From Flavobacterium sp. UBA7680 (GTDB lineage: Bacteria > Bacteroidota > Bacteroidia > Flavobacteriales > Flavobacteriaceae), in contig NZ_DLHA01000028.1 in assembly GCF_002482975.1 (NCBI RefSeq), positions 124,001 through 188,000 of the forward strand: 64,000 bases of DNA, written 5' to 3'. A program made the position numbers and the translations under genes. The first letter of the stretch is position 1. Every line of letters starts with the position of its first letter. This document shows, in pieces, positions 31,838-40,761 of this stretch. The notes under the pieces were generated by a model that did not search any database, was not told the origin of the DNA, and saw only the letters and a list, made by a program, of their open reading frames with translations.

Positions 31838-31891
31838 ATATTTAAGTATGTATTACACAAATCTATTAAACCCTTCTTTTTATATTTTTAT

Positions 31892-32401
31892 CTATTCGGT
31901 TCTTGGTGCGCTTATTTCTCCATCATAGGAAATTGGACCTCTATTATTACTGGTGACAGAAAGTGTAGCTCCTCCATCAAAAAAAATAGTAAATATTAAA
32001 TCATAAACATCGTCTTTGCCTTTTACAGTGGCTCTTACACTATAATTTTTAGACTTCTTCCCTATTTTAATATTTTCCGGTTTTCCTTCAAATTTAATTC
32101 CGCCGTCACTTCCGTAACCCACATTATATCCGCGGCCAAAAAAAGGAAGATCGCAGGTTGTTTTTTCAGCATTAAACTTCAAAAAATAAGTATTGTAATC
32201 TAAAATAATAAGCCGTCCGCCTTGTGGTGTTACTTTTTGGGCTTCAAAAACAAAATTTTTAGAATCGATTAAAGCTTCGGTATCTTTTTGCTTTTGTAAT
32301 TCTTTTTCGGCTTTTAGTTCTTTTTTGCTTTTTTGCTGTGCAAATACAGAAAAATTCAAAAAGCCAAACAATACTAATAAAAGGAATAATTTAGTTTTCA
32401 T
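31892..32401 (-). CDS. DUF4251-family secreted protein
   Basis: A 169-residue protein with a signal peptide ending at VFAQ, a charged helix (KSKKELKAEKELQKQKD) and a beta-rich domain with NTYFLKFNAEKTTCDLPFFG and GIKFEG. This pattern is typical of the Bacteroidota DUF4251 family, whose function is unknown. It is in a run of four minus-strand envelope-protein genes. Confidence 0.75.
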   Translation of the reverse strand: MKTKLFLLLVLFGFLNFSVFAQQKSKKELKAEKELQKQKDTEALIDSKNFVFEAQKVTPQGGRLIILDYNTYFLKFNAEKTTCDLPFFGRGYNVGYGSDGGIKFEGKPENIKIGKKSKNYSVRATVKGKDDVYDLIFTIFFDGGATLSVTSNNRGPISYDGEISAPRTE

Positions 32402-32430
32402 CTCACATCATTTTAAGTAAAACAAGTCGT

Positions 32431-32859
32431 TTACTTTTTCGTAAATCTCATCATTGCAATATCTCCTGAAATTAAATTCAGCGTTTTTCCATCATCCGTA
32501 ATATCATACGATGTAATTTTTTGAAGCGTACTCATATACGTTTGTTCGCCTTGCTGTCCGTCAACACACATCATCTTAGTAACTGCCATTGGCTGCGTAA
32601 AGTCAATTTTATTGCCGTTTACAACCAATTTTCCTGTGTAGGAATTACAACTATTGCTTCCAGAAACCTGATTATCTTTTGTATTGAAGGTAATAGTCGG
32701 TTTTTTATTCGGATACAAACCCTCAAAAGTAATTCGTGGTCCGGTAATATAATTGAGTTCCCAGGTTCCGTCGAGTTTTGCGGCCGAATCTGTTTTTTGA
32801 CACTTACAGGAAAATAAAAACGAAGTAATAAAAACGAGGATAAAAATCTTTTTCATCAT
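32431..32859 (-). CDS. META-domain (HslJ-like) lipoprotein
   Basis: A 142-residue protein with lipobox LFSC at Cys18. The META domain follows: LDGTWELNYITG at its start, VSGSNSCNSYTGKL as the cysteine-containing core, MAVTKMMCV, then a C-terminal strand pattern ending MMRFTKK. META-domain proteins such as E. coli HslJ are linked to stress tolerance. Its mechanism is unknown. Confidence 0.85.
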   Translation of the reverse strand: MMKKIFILVFITSFLFSCKCQKTDSAAKLDGTWELNYITGPRITFEGLYPNKKPTITFNTKDNQVSGSNSCNSYTGKLVVNGNKIDFTQPMAVTKMMCVDGQQGEQTYMSTLQKITSYDITDDGKTLNLISGDIAMMRFTKK

Positions 32860-33073
32860 AACATTAAGTATTAAATATGAACGAATTAGAAAAATTTAGT
32901 TTCAGAAAATTTTCGTTAAAACTATTACGAATTTAAACAATATTTTTCGTTTTTGCGCTCAATCGATCTTAAATTACGACCTATAGTTTGACTTTTTTTT
33001 AACTTTTAGAGTCAAATTATTCCGTTATTTTATGTTAAATTTACTTAATCTTTAATTTAAAATGCCCATATAT

Positions 33074-33601
33074 ATGAAAAAACTGATCGTATCATTCGCT
33101 ATAATTACAGCTTTATTCATTGGCTGTAAGACCAATACAAAATCAAATGATGCCAAAACTTTGACTGTAGCATTAGAACCAAAAAGCGGTAGTAACGTAA
33201 GCGGAACTGCTACTTTTACGGAGAAAGATGGCAAAGTAACTTTTACTGCAAAAGTTTCTGGTTTACAGCCTGGAGTTCACGCAATACATATTCACGAAAA
33301 AGCAGATTGTACTGCTGCCGACGGAAGTTCTGCCGGCGGACACTGGAACCCGACTTTTAAAAAACACGGAAAATGGGGAGTTGGAGAATATCATAAAGGT
33401 GATATTGGAAACTTTACCGCTGATGAAAAAGGTAACGGAACTATAACCTTAACTACTGACGAATGGTGCGTAGGCTGCGGCGATGCGACTAAAGATGTGT
33501 TAGGAAAAGGTTTAATTGTACATCAGGGAACAGATGATTTTACAACTCAGCCAACCGGAAATGCCGGAGGAAGAGTTGCCTGTGCCGGAATAATTAAGTA
33601 G
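33074..33601 (+). CDS. sodC: Cu/Zn superoxide dismutase, lipoprotein form
   Basis: A 175-residue protein started at ATG 33074 (MKKLIVSF), which gives a clean lipoprotein signal with Cys at IGC. A second ATG 12 bp earlier is possible. Metal ligands are visible: HAIHIHEKADC, GGHWNPTFKKHG, GDIGNF and LIVHQGTDDF, with the disulphide Cys in ADC and RVACAG. It converts superoxide to peroxide in the periplasm. A small insertion with CVGCG (residues near 135) is unusual for the family. Confidence 0.95.
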   Translation: MKKLIVSFAIITALFIGCKTNTKSNDAKTLTVALEPKSGSNVSGTATFTEKDGKVTFTAKVSGLQPGVHAIHIHEKADCTAADGSSAGGHWNPTFKKHGKWGVGEYHKGDIGNFTADEKGNGTITLTTDEWCVGCGDATKDVLGKGLIVHQGTDDFTTQPTGNAGGRVACAGIIK

Positions 33602-33719
33602 TAAAAAATAATAAAACACTAATAACCACTATATTTCACAAAAATGTAGTGGTTATTTTATTTTTAATTCACTCTAAAACAAGAAAAAGATATAGCTTTG
33701 CAGCTATAAATTCAATTCA

Positions 33720-34922
33720 ATGATTAACCCATCAGCACACGGCTGGATCGATAAGTTTTTTAGTGAGCAGAAGTTTTCAGAGGCAATTCCTTTTGAAACT
33801 ACAGATTCCTTTTACTATAAAGTTAGAGAAACCGGTTTTATCTACGGTCATATCATTGCAATTGATTCTCAAATTCCAATTCCGATAAAAGGCTGGTTTA
33901 AAACCGAAATCTCTAAAATTGCCTTATTAAACACCCTTTATCATGTTTTTTGTTTGGAAAAAAGAAATTCTGAACCAAATAACTTTATTACCGAAGTTTT
34001 AAAATTCTACAAACAAATGAATCCGGAAGGGTTTAATTTGTTTAAGATTCTACTTCCAAAAGACACTCCTTCTCATTCATTAGAAAGCATAATTGATGAA
34101 AGAGTGCAGACCAATGACAGTATCATCAGCAAAAATTTTTCGCATTTAGTAACGAATGCGCTTTTGTTTATTGATGTTTTGGCTTTTAGACAATATTTAG
34201 AACATGGAGAAATTCCTGAAAAATATCTAAAAAGAATTGAAGAAACGGTTCTTGGAATCGTAGGCTTAGCTTTAAAAACAAAAACGATCAAATCGCAGCA
34301 CGACGATTTGCTAATTAAACTTTTTGAGGCTTCAATCCGTTATTCTAAATTTTCGAAAGTTACTGTAGATACTTTAGACACCTTACAATTAGATTATTTC
34401 AAAAATACTTTAGAGCATTATTATTTAATCGATATGGCCGGAATGGCTTTGTGGAGTGATGGCGTTGTCGAAAATGAAGAATCGTATTTCTTGTATTCTC
34501 TAGGTTCAATGATGGGTGTTGCTGATGATTTTGTAAAAGCAAGCATCGACACCACGCATGATTTTATTACGACTCATAAAAAGAAAATTCCGTATTTTAA
34601 TTACTCAAATCCAGTTAAGCATTTCTACGATCAGATGACGCACAGCGTTGTAAAACTGATTATAAGAAACAAAAACAGGTTAATTAAGGAAATTGTTCAG
34701 AGTAAAGAATTAATGGTTCTATTAGCTTATTCTACAACAAGGGATTTAGATGCGAAGGAAAAGAAAAAAGTAAAAAAACAGCTTTTAGATATTTGTAAAA
34801 CGATTCCGTCCTTAACGATATTTCTACTTCCGGGCGGAAGTTTATTACTGCCGATTTTAATTAAGTTTATTCCAACGATGTTACCATCTGCATTCAATGA
34901 AAATCTAGACGAAAACGAATAA
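33720..34922 (+). CDS. LETM1-related biofilm-associated protein
   Basis: A 400-residue protein matching a family conserved in Flavobacteria. It has a soluble N-terminal region (MINPSAHGWIDKFF opening) and a TerB-like helical middle with DMAGMALWSDGVVENEE. The C-terminal LETM1-like segment is AKEKKKVKKQLLDICKTIPS followed by a hydrophobic LLPGGSLLLPILIKFIP. The link to biofilm comes from family annotation; the mechanism is not known. Confidence 0.85.
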   Translation: MINPSAHGWIDKFFSEQKFSEAIPFETTDSFYYKVRETGFIYGHIIAIDSQIPIPIKGWFKTEISKIALLNTLYHVFCLEKRNSEPNNFITEVLKFYKQMNPEGFNLFKILLPKDTPSHSLESIIDERVQTNDSIISKNFSHLVTNALLFIDVLAFRQYLEHGEIPEKYLKRIEETVLGIVGLALKTKTIKSQHDDLLIKLFEASIRYSKFSKVTVDTLDTLQLDYFKNTLEHYYLIDMAGMALWSDGVVENEESYFLYSLGSMMGVADDFVKASIDTTHDFITTHKKKIPYFNYSNPVKHFYDQMTHSVVKLIIRNKNRLIKEIVQSKELMVLLAYSTTRDLDAKEKKKVKKQLLDICKTIPSLTIFLLPGGSLLLPILIKFIPTMLPSAFNENLDENE

Positions 34923-34924
34923 AA

Positions 34925-34955
34925 AAAATCGCCCTTTTGAGGCGATTTTTTATTT
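34925..34955. terminator. Bidirectional terminator
   Basis: Hairpin AAAATCGCC/GGCGATTTT with A8 and T6 flanks, shared by the convergent LETM1-related gene and the carbonic anhydrase gene. Confidence 0.85.
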
Positions 34956-35594
34956 TTATAGATTACTCAGCTGGTAAACATCATCAAGTTCATCATTCGA
35001 AGAAATGGTCACATTTAAATCGGTTACAAAACCAGAATTCAATCCGTAAACCCATCCGTGAAGCATTAAATCCTGACCGTTTTTCCAAGCCGATTGTACA
35101 ATTGATGTTTTAGCTAAATTGTAAACTTGCTCTTTAGCATTGATTTCTACAAAAGCATTAAAACGTTCTGTTTCATCTTCAATAGAATTCAAATATTTAT
35201 CATGTAAACGGTATTCATCTTTAATGTGACGAATCCAGTTATCGATAATTCCAACAGATAAATTACCCATAGCCGCTTTTACACCACCACATCCGTAATG
35301 TCCGCAAACAATTACGTGTTTTACTTTTAAAACATTTACTGCATAATCCAGTACGCTTAACATATTCATATCTGAGTGAACAACCATGTTAGCAATGTTT
35401 CTGTGTACAAACACTTCACCTGGTTTTGCCCCAATAATTTCATTTGCAGGAACACGGCTGTCAGAACATCCAATCCATAATAATGGCGGCGATTGTCCTT
35501 TAGCTAAATCAGCAAAGTAATTAGGATCTTTTGCTAATGAATCTTCTACCCATTTTTTATTGTTCTCTAATATTTGTTCATAGAACTTTCTCAT
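34956..35594 (-). CDS. can: Beta-carbonic anhydrase
   Basis: A 212-residue protein started at MRKFYEQIL (35594), which fits family length better than the longer frame. Zinc ligands are in IGCSDSRVPANE (Cys, Asp) and VCGHYGCGG (His, Cys). It interconverts CO2 and bicarbonate. It is 121 bp downstream of the SulP gene on the same strand, and this pair is common in Bacteroidota, where SulP is thought to move bicarbonate. Confidence 0.96.
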   Translation of the reverse strand: MRKFYEQILENNKKWVEDSLAKDPNYFADLAKGQSPPLLWIGCSDSRVPANEIIGAKPGEVFVHRNIANMVVHSDMNMLSVLDYAVNVLKVKHVIVCGHYGCGGVKAAMGNLSVGIIDNWIRHIKDEYRLHDKYLNSIEDETERFNAFVEINAKEQVYNLAKTSIVQSAWKNGQDLMLHGWVYGLNSGFVTDLNVTISSNDELDDVYQLSNL

Positions 35595-35715
35595 CTTTCT
35601 TAGGTTTTTTCTTAGTATTATCAATGCTTAAGCATATCAAAAAGACTTTTTTGTAAAGTTATTTAAATTTTGATACTTCTCAAACCTGATTAATATCTTT
35701 ATTTATATAATTTGT

Positions 35716-37362
35716 TTAAAATTTTTCCTTTTGTTCTTTCTTAACCAATGCTCGTTTTGCAACATCATAATAATGTTCAATCGAAACGTGATTGTTGTTA
35801 TCAGGAGTGTTTTCTAATTCGTATGCCTCTTTAAAACCTTTTAGTTTTACTTTGATGTTTTCATCAATGGCACGGGTTTCTTTAAACTCTCGAATTAAAT
35901 CTAATACATCATGCGCAATGTATTCTGTATCGTGCGCATTAATAATTACTTTACAGTTTTCCGGAATTTCACTCAACGTTTGTTTGATCGCGGCTTTATT
36001 TAAAAAAGAAACTTCCTGCGCTAAATCGATATGAATGACATCGCCGTCTTCATATTCTTCTTTTTTGAAGATGTAAGCTCTTTTTAAGTTTCCTCTCAAA
36101 ACAAAAATGATACTAATAATAATTCCTAAAGCAACTCCCTTAAGCAAGTCTGTCGCAACGACAAAGACCAAAGTTGCGATAAAAGGGACAAACTGGTATT
36201 TACCCTTTTCCCAGAAATGCATGAAGGTTGCTGGTTTTGCTAATTTATATCCAACCAAGATTAAAACCGTAGCTAAAGTTGCCAAAGGAATTTTATTTAA
36301 AATTGCCGGAATCGACAATACACTTATTAATAAAAGTACACCATGAATAATTGATGACATTTTAGATTTTGCACCTGCGTTATTATTTGCAGAAGATCTT
36401 ACCACAACAGATGTCATTGGTAATCCGCCCAAAAGTGAACTTGCAATATTACCAATACCTTGCGCTCTAAGTTCAACATTGGTATCAGTATAACGTTTTT
36501 GAACGTCCATTCTGTCTGAAGCCTCAATACACAAAAGTGTTTCGATTGAAGCTACAACGGCAATTGTAACAGCTACAATCCAAACCTGCGGATTTGAAAC
36601 CGCTGCAAAATTTGGTGTAATTATAATGGATTTAAAATCATCAAAAGACTTTGGAACCGGCAAAGAAACCAAATGTTCTTTTGCAATTGCCAATGAGCTT
36701 CCTGTTGATATAAAAAATTCGTTTAATACTACGCCCAAGATAACAGCTACAAGCGCACCCGGAACTAATTTTAATCTCTTTAAAAATGGAACTCTATCCC
36801 ACGAAATTAATATTACAAGTGAAATTGCCGAAATTACAACAGCTCCTAATTGAATATGGTTTAAGACATCAAAAAGAAATGAAAATGAATTACTTCCGTC
36901 GTTTTGAATAAAAGCCTGATCGCCTTCAAAATCAGCATCGTAACCAAATGCGTGCGGAATTTGTTTCAGAATAATGATAATTCCGATACCTGCAAGCATT
37001 CCTTCAATTACGTTTGTTGGAAAATAGTTTGATATACTTCCCGCTTTTAAAAATCCTAATGCCAATTGAATTAGTCCTGCAATAAATACAGACAATAAAA
37101 ACACATCAAAGGCACCAAAATCAGTAATAGCAGTTAAAATAATTGCTGTTAAACCAGCCGCAGGGCCAGAAACGCTAATATGTGACTGGCTTAAATAACC
37201 TACCACAATACCACCAATAACACCTGCAATAATTCCAGAAAATAACGGCGCTCCAGAAGCCATTGCAATACCTAAACACAATGGAAGAGCCACCAAGAAA
37301 ACCACTAAACCTGAAGCGAAGTCAGACTTAAGGTTGGCAAAAAGATTGATTTTTTTTGTCAT
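35716..37362 (-). CDS. SulP-family anion (probably bicarbonate) transporter
   Basis: A 548-residue protein with a FANLKSDFASGLVVFLVALPLCLGIA start typical of SulP. It has about 10-14 membrane helices, the QSHISVSGPAAGLTAI region that forms the substrate site, and a cytoplasmic C-terminal STAS-like domain (HIDLAQEVSFLNKAAIKQTL). The adjacent carbonic anhydrase favours bicarbonate over sulfate as substrate; this is inference from gene order. Confidence 0.9.
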   Translation of the reverse strand: MTKKINLFANLKSDFASGLVVFLVALPLCLGIAMASGAPLFSGIIAGVIGGIVVGYLSQSHISVSGPAAGLTAIILTAITDFGAFDVFLLSVFIAGLIQLALGFLKAGSISNYFPTNVIEGMLAGIGIIIILKQIPHAFGYDADFEGDQAFIQNDGSNSFSFLFDVLNHIQLGAVVISAISLVILISWDRVPFLKRLKLVPGALVAVILGVVLNEFFISTGSSLAIAKEHLVSLPVPKSFDDFKSIIITPNFAAVSNPQVWIVAVTIAVVASIETLLCIEASDRMDVQKRYTDTNVELRAQGIGNIASSLLGGLPMTSVVVRSSANNNAGAKSKMSSIIHGVLLLISVLSIPAILNKIPLATLATVLILVGYKLAKPATFMHFWEKGKYQFVPFIATLVFVVATDLLKGVALGIIISIIFVLRGNLKRAYIFKKEEYEDGDVIHIDLAQEVSFLNKAAIKQTLSEIPENCKVIINAHDTEYIAHDVLDLIREFKETRAIDENIKVKLKGFKEAYELENTPDNNNHVSIEHYYDVAKRALVKKEQKEKF

Positions 37363-37442
37363 AATACAATACTAAAAATTGATACATTAGAACCATGCCG
37401 CATTTGCTGTAAATACAGTTGTTCTTAAAATAATCGGAAGTA

Positions 37443-37721
37443 TTATGCCAAGTTGGGTGGTGGAGCAAATATGCTCGGAGAAATATTATCTAGTTTTACG
37501 ATGTTTTCAGAAACGATCGTTTTCTTTTGAATGTAAACAGGAAGCGGTGCTTCATGTTCTAAAATTACAGGATGCACTACAGATTTTAGTTCTTTATGCA
37601 CTTCCTCTTCAGAAAAATTAAAAGACACGCAAGAACTTCCTTTCTTAATCGCCTGAACAATTGTCGGGGTCGATAAGAAGGCAATAAATATGAATAATAA
37701 TATGCGTGCTAGTATTTTCAT
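37443..37721 (-). CDS. Small exported protein of unknown function
   Basis: A 92-residue protein started at MKILARILLF (37721), with an N-terminal hydrophobic signal-like helix ending near VQA. The rest is short, with one Cys (GSSCVSF) and a proline-rich tail (FAPPPNLA). I recognise no family. It lies upstream of SulP on the same strand, about 80 bp away. Confidence 0.5.
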   Translation of the reverse strand: MKILARILLFIFIAFLSTPTIVQAIKKGSSCVSFNFSEEEVHKELKSVVHPVILEHEAPLPVYIQKKTIVSENIVKLDNISPSIFAPPPNLA

Positions 37722-37854
37722 CGGAGCAAAAATAGCGTTAAACAAATAAAATCAAAGCGACAAGCCAAAAATTTTATACAATTTTAACAAAAACATAAAA
37801 GCAGAATAATCAAACTAGACTATTCTGCTTTTTAATACATTCATAAACAATAAA

Positions 37855-38334
37855 TTATAGCGATTCGTCCAGCCATGCATTCATCATCCAAATTGTTTTT
37901 TCCTGCTCTGCTATGAAGTCACTCATCATTGAATTTGTACCTTCATCATTAATTTCTCCAGATTTATTCAGGATTTCTCTTTCAATTTTTAACAAATCAG
38001 ATAATGAATTTACAATTAACTGAACTGCTTTTTCATCGTTTGAGATATTTTTTCCAACTGTTAATTTATTGTTGTTGATATAATCTTCAAAAGTATGTAA
38101 TGGAGTTCCGCCAATTGTCAAAACTCTTTCTGCAATCATATCTATTTTTAATTGTGAATCTGTATATAATTCTTCAAATTTTACATGCAAATCAAAGAAA
38201 CGTTTTCCACGAATGTTCCAGTGAATTCCTCTTAAATTTTGATAGTATACCTGAAAATTTGATAATAAAACATTTAATTCTTTCACTAACAATTCTGACT
38301 CTTTTACAGGTAATCCTAAAATATTTGTTTTCAT
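37855..38334 (-). CDS. dps: Dps-family ferritin-like DNA-protection protein
   Basis: A 159-residue protein started at MKTNILGLP (38334). The Dps ferroxidase residues lie in YYQNLRGIHWNIRGKRFFDLHVKFEELY (His and Asp/Glu) and in DMIAERVLTIGGTP. It stores iron and consumes peroxide, and protects DNA. It is divergent from oxyR. The minus-strand -7 box TAAATTTG (38365-38372) is well placed. Regulation by OxyR is expected. Confidence 0.95.
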   Translation of the reverse strand: MKTNILGLPVKESELLVKELNVLLSNFQVYYQNLRGIHWNIRGKRFFDLHVKFEELYTDSQLKIDMIAERVLTIGGTPLHTFEDYINNNKLTVGKNISNDEKAVQLIVNSLSDLLKIEREILNKSGEINDEGTNSMMSDFIAEQEKTIWMMNAWLDESL

Positions 38335-38364
38335 AATCTTCATTTTTTATAACTAAGTTTACTA

Positions 38365-38424
38365 CAAATTTAAATTATCTTCATTAAAAAAATTATAAAA
38401 AAAAATTATATTTACTTATTTTTG
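38365..38424. promoter_or_regulatory. Divergent dps-oxyR promoters
   Basis: Two exact TAnnTTTG boxes: TAAATTTG on the minus strand (38365-38372) for dps and TATTTTTG on the plus strand (38417-38424) for oxyR. The AT-rich 45 bp between them is the likely OxyR-binding zone. Confidence 0.7.
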
Positions 38425-38444
38425 TATCAAAAATTACTATCAAA

Positions 38445-39386
38445 ATGACGATAACTCAATTACAATATGTGTTAGCAGTTGCAGAGCATAAAAACTTTAC
38501 GCTTGCAGCCGAAAAATGTTTCGTGACACAACCCACATTAAGTATGCAGATTCAAAAAATTGAAGAAGAACTTAATATTTTAATTTTTGACAGAAGTAAA
38601 AAACCTATTCAGCTTACAGATATTGGTCAAAAGATTGTAAATCAGGCAAAAAATATTGTAAACGAAGCAGATCGTATTAAAGATATTGTCGAACAGCAAA
38701 AAGGTTTTATTGGCGGCGAATTTCGTTTAGGAATTATCCCAACGATTATGCCAACGCTTTTACCTATGTTTTTGAATAATTTCATTAAGAAATATCCAAA
38801 GGTTAAGCTTTTAATCGAAGAGCTTAATACAGATGAAATTATTGTAAAGCTAAAAAATGGTCATCTTGATGCGGCAATTGCCGCAACCCCGCTTGAAGAT
38901 GAAAAAATAAAAGAAATCGTTTTATACTTTGAGCCGTTTGTAGCTTACATTCCGGAGCATCATCACAGTTTTCAAAAAGAAGAAATCGAAGTGGCTGATT
39001 TAAACATTAATGAAATCCTGCTTTTACAAGACGGACATTGTTTTAGAGACGGGATTTTAAATTTATGTAAAAACGGTACTGATGTCGAGCAAAATAATTT
39101 CCAGATTCAAAGCGGAAGTTTTGAAACTTTAATAAAATTAGCCGACGAAGGTTTGGGTACAACGTTACTTCCGTACTTGCACACCTTAGACTTAAAAGAA
39201 TCCGACAAACTGAAACTACGAAACTTTAAGGAACCAAAACCTGCCCGAGAGGTAAGTTTGATTTACCCAAAGAGTGAATTAAAAATGCAAATCATTGACG
39301 CTTTAAGGTCTACAATTGCCGGCGTTGTAAAAGGCGCAATTGTTTTTCAGAACGTTCAAATCATTAGTCCGCTGCAAAAAAAGTAA
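38445..39386 (+). CDS. oxyR: OxyR peroxide-sensing LysR-type regulator
   Basis: A 313-residue protein. The N-terminal LysR HTH reads MTITQLQYVLAVAEHKNFTLAAEKCFVTQPTLSMQIQKIE. The C-terminal sensor domain has the redox pair in GHCFRDGILNLC, two cysteines nine residues apart as in OxyR, where peroxide links them in a disulphide. It should activate dps and other antioxidant genes. It is followed by a strong terminator. Confidence 0.95.
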   Translation: MTITQLQYVLAVAEHKNFTLAAEKCFVTQPTLSMQIQKIEEELNILIFDRSKKPIQLTDIGQKIVNQAKNIVNEADRIKDIVEQQKGFIGGEFRLGIIPTIMPTLLPMFLNNFIKKYPKVKLLIEELNTDEIIVKLKNGHLDAAIAATPLEDEKIKEIVLYFEPFVAYIPEHHHSFQKEEIEVADLNINEILLLQDGHCFRDGILNLCKNGTDVEQNNFQIQSGSFETLIKLADEGLGTTLLPYLHTLDLKESDKLKLRNFKEPKPAREVSLIYPKSELKMQIIDALRSTIAGVVKGAIVFQNVQIISPLQKK

Positions 39387-39390
39387 GCAT

Positions 39391-39420
39391 AAAAAAAGGA
39401 GCCAATTTGGCTCCTTTTCT
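39391..39420. terminator. Bidirectional terminator after oxyR
   Basis: Hairpin AAAGGAGCC/GGCTCCTTT with A and T runs on either side, between convergent genes. Confidence 0.85.
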
Positions 39421-39421
39421 T

Positions 39422-39619
39422 TTATACTTTAATCAGTAGTAGACTTTGTTTTAATTCTGGTTTTTCAATAATGAAATTTAATAACCATTCTTGCAATTGT
39501 TCCATTTCGTATGGTAACAGTGTTTTGATAGCTTTTTCTAACTCTCTGCAGAAAAGTACCGGGTCGAAACTTACTCTCTCAAGTATTGATTTCGTGTAAT
39601 CAAACATCATTTTTGACAT
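39422..39619 (-). CDS. Conserved small protein (65 residues)
   Basis: Started at MSKMMFDYTKSILERVSFD (39619), since the upstream 22 codons look like leader DNA. A helical, soluble small protein (FCRELEKAIKTLLPYEMEQLQEWLL). I believe similar small proteins are common in Flavobacteria, without known function. It ends 2 bp after the oxyR terminator. Confidence 0.65.
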   Translation of the reverse strand: MSKMMFDYTKSILERVSFDPVLFCRELEKAIKTLLPYEMEQLQEWLLNFIIEKPELKQSLLLIKV

Positions 39620-39785
39620 AATAAAATAAGATTTTTGGGGGTTATCTATATTTTTAAACTCGCACCAAATGTAAACATTAATCACATATAAAGTTTCTTT
39701 TTAACTTATTTTTTTAAAAACTTTATCAACGAATACGTTTTCTTAGTACAGATAAATCAATATAGAACCATTCTAAACAACTAAA

Positions 39786-40502
39786 TTACACCTTTTTAAA
39801 GGCTCTAAACATTTCTCGTTTTCCAGGCGGGCCTGCTAATTTTTCGACTGTAAATCCAACAGAAATCATGCTTCTTTTAACAACTCCGCGGGCTGCATAA
39901 GTTACAAGGACTCCATTAGGCTTTAAACTATTGTACATTTTCTGAAAAATTTCAGTACTCCAAAGCTCCGGCTGCACGCGATATCCGAAGGCATCAAAGT
40001 AAATCAAATCAAAAATTTCAAAATCGTTTATTTCATCAAAAAATTGTTTCCTTTTAGTTAACGAGAATTTGCTGCTAATTTCGTTTTTCTCATTCCATTC
40101 TGTTTTATGCATTTTCTCGAAAATGTTCTCAAATTCCAATGCCTCAAGTTCGGCAACATAATTCATTCCTAGAACTTCTTCGGCATTTACAGGATAAGCT
40201 TCTACTCCAACATAATCAATTTGCTGCTGCTTATGTTCTGATTCTAAAAAAGTTATAAAAGCATTCAAACCCGTTCCAAAACCAATTTCAAGAATTGAAA
40301 CCGGATTATTCTCAAATAAGGACAAACCATTCATTATAAATACATGTTTTGCTTCTTGTATGGCACCGTGTTTTGAATGGTAACTTTCATTCCATTCTTC
40401 TAAATGAATTGTGGTTGAACCATCTAGCGTTTTAATTATTTCTCTTTTCACAATTTTCGAATTTTGCAATGGATAATTATAGTTCTGTAACCCATTTTCC
40501 AA
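39786..40502 (-). CDS. mnmD: tRNA 5-methylaminomethyl-2-thiouridine-forming methyltransferase MnmD
   Basis: A 238-residue protein. The Rossmann SAM site is ILEIGFGTGLNAFITFLE, and the catalytic-side motif is DLIYFDAFGYRVQPELW. It lacks the FAD domain of the E. coli fusion MnmC, as expected for stand-alone MnmD. It methylates nm5(s2)U34 in tRNA wobble positions to mnm5(s2)U. Gene ends TYAARGVVKRSM, GFTVEKLAGPPGKREM, a typical signature. Confidence 0.92.
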   Translation of the reverse strand: MENGLQNYNYPLQNSKIVKREIIKTLDGSTTIHLEEWNESYHSKHGAIQEAKHVFIMNGLSLFENNPVSILEIGFGTGLNAFITFLESEHKQQQIDYVGVEAYPVNAEEVLGMNYVAELEALEFENIFEKMHKTEWNEKNEISSKFSLTKRKQFFDEINDFEIFDLIYFDAFGYRVQPELWSTEIFQKMYNSLKPNGVLVTYAARGVVKRSMISVGFTVEKLAGPPGKREMFRAFKKV

Positions 40503-40667
40503 GTCAAATTTACTTAAAACAAATGCGTAAAGCCTTAAAAAATGATAGTTTTTTCATAAATTCCTTATAAAACTCCGCAAAAATTTTAGGTTTATTATAA
40601 GATAAATAAATCTCAGTTAAACACAGGAATTAATGCAGTTTTACCAAGTAAATTATATATTTTTCCG

Positions 40668-40675
40668 TAATTTTG
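40668..40675 (+). promoter_or_regulatory. ilvE promoter -7 box with 80-nt leader
   Basis: TAATTTTG matches TAnnTTTG exactly. The leader to the ATG at 40762 is about 80 nt, longer than most here. I see no clear attenuator hairpin or leader peptide in it. Confidence 0.5.
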
Positions 40676-40761
40676 CATTTGAGAAAACCTATTCTTCATC
40701 AGATCATTACGTTATATTTTCATCTGTTAAGAATACCAATTAGATAAAACTTTACATAATT